From contig CAIPQY010000224.1 of NCBI GenBank assembly GCA_903867275.1, positions 1 through 24,676 on the forward strand: 24,676 nucleotides of DNA, given 5' to 3'. The stretch comes from an uncultured bacterium (GTDB lineage: Bacteria > Planctomycetota > Phycisphaerae > Phycisphaerales > SM1A02). The position numbers were made by a program, and so were the translations under genes. Positions 24,027 to 24,676 of this stretch are shown here, in pieces. Each line of letters starts with the position of its first letter. Positions within the stretch are counted from its first letter, which is position 1. Below the pieces are notes generated by a model that did no database searches, was not told the DNA's origin, and was given only the letters and a program-made list of their open reading frames with translations.

Positions 24027-24676
24027 GCATGCGCGCGTTCCAGATCCGGTCATGCCACGCCATCGCGGCCATCGCCGCGCTGGCGCTGTCGTGCGCGGGT
24101 CTGGCGCAGCAGGCGCTTGATCGTGGCTTTGCGGCCGCGGCGGAATCCACCGAGGCGCCGCGTGAACTCGCGGGTCTTGAAGTGACCGACCATCGTGGCG
24201 AGCGGCTGCCGATGCAGGCCACGCTCACCGATGAATCCGGCAAGCGCGTGACGCTTGGGCAACTCTTCGCCGATGGCCGTCCGCGCCTGCTGCAGCTGGG
24301 CTACATGCGCTGCCCCATGCTGTGCAGCCTGGCCCTCAACGGGCTTGTGCGCGGCATGCAGGGACTCGACTGGTCGGTGGGCAGCGAGTTCGACGTGATG
24401 TTCATCAGCATCAATCCGGAAGAGAACAGCGAGCTGGCGGCAGCCAAGCGCAAGGGTTACGCCACCGAGTACGGCCGCGCGGGCGGCGAGAAGGGCTGGC
24501 GCTTCCTGACGGGTGACGAGGTCACCGTGCGCTCCATCGCCGAGGCGGTGGGATTTCCGTACCGCAAGATGCCCGATGGCGAGTACGCGCACCCGGCCGC
24601 GGTCTTCGTGATGACGGGCGACGGCCGTTTGAGCCAGTACCTGCCCGGCGTTTCGCCCACGGCGACCGATCTGCGC
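24023..24676 (+). CDS. SCO1/SenC-family copper/thioredoxin-fold protein (3' end beyond window)
   Basis: SCO proteins deliver copper to the CuA site of cytochrome c oxidase or act as periplasmic thiol reductants. The 218 visible codons from ATG 24023 stay open to the window edge. A signal peptide is present (AIAAIAALALSCAGLA, likely cleaved after ALA or GLA near residue 28). The copper-binding pair CPMLC is at 97-101 (GYMRCPMLCSLAL) and the third ligand His is in YAHPAAVFVM (His190). The FMFISINP-like strand (DVMFISINPEEN) is the usual thioredoxin-fold core. The start overlaps the preceding stop (ATGA); a second ATG two codons later is possible. Position after the ACIII genes fits assembly of an oxidase encoded further right. 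Confidence 0.9.
   Translation, partial: MSMRAFQIRSCHAIAAIAALALSCAGLAQQALDRGFAAAAESTEAPRELAGLEVTDHRGERLPMQATLTDESGKRVTLGQLFADGRPRLLQLGYMRCPMLCSLALNGLVRGMQGLDWSVGSEFDVMFISINPEENSELAAAKRKGYATEYGRAGGEKGWRFLTGDEVTVRSIAEAVGFPYRKMPDGEYAHPAAVFVMTGDGRLSQYLPGVSPTATDLR

Overview
The window is GC-rich and almost entirely coding. It contains 22 protein genes, two of them cut by the window edges (a lipoprotein gene on the left, a SCO-type gene on the right). I found no RNA genes, insertion sequences, CRISPR arrays or phage genes. A complete Alternative Complex III operon, a PEP-CTERM-like secreted protein with a Pro-rich linker and Arg-rich tail, and a TatC with a long extra periplasmic loop together suggest a planctomycete, perhaps of the Phycisphaerae. 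That placement is inference from gene content, not from a marker phylogeny.

Layout, left to right. (1) Positions 1-164, minus strand: the start of a lipoprotein gene, divergent from gatB-hpt (222-2308, plus). (2) 2316-6314, minus strand: a tight housekeeping cluster transcribed metK > rsmB > EIIA (PTS fructose/nitrogen type) > DnaJ-like. (3) 6422-8219, plus strand: a bifunctional-nuclease-family (DUF151) gene and truD, ending in a strong hairpin that contains the truD stop codon. It faces a PEP-CTERM-like gene (8248-9465, minus). (4) 9617-15339, minus strand: a seven-gene run transcribed EIIA > PII-like > antiporter-like membrane protein > CPA-type antiporter > tatD > tatC > tadA. Five of its six junctions overlap by 4-8 bases. 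(5) 15517 to the right edge, plus strand: actA-actB-actC-actD-actE-actF, a small single-TM protein and a SCO-family copper protein. This is a respiratory quinol:cytochrome c (or oxygen-reductase-linked) module.

How the genes work together. Region 5 encodes a membrane complex that oxidises menaquinol or quinol and passes electrons through multi-haem cytochromes, followed by a copper chaperone of the type used to build cytochrome oxidase. The oxidase genes probably lie beyond the right edge. Region 4 joins two putative regulatory proteins (EIIA and PII-like) to two membrane proteins of the cation/proton antiporter fold. Only one of the two appears to keep the acidic ion-binding residue. This pairing is the least conventional part of the window and the best candidate for an undescribed regulated transport system.

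Many antisense frames are open over long distances because of the GC-rich third codon positions. I treat these as shadows.
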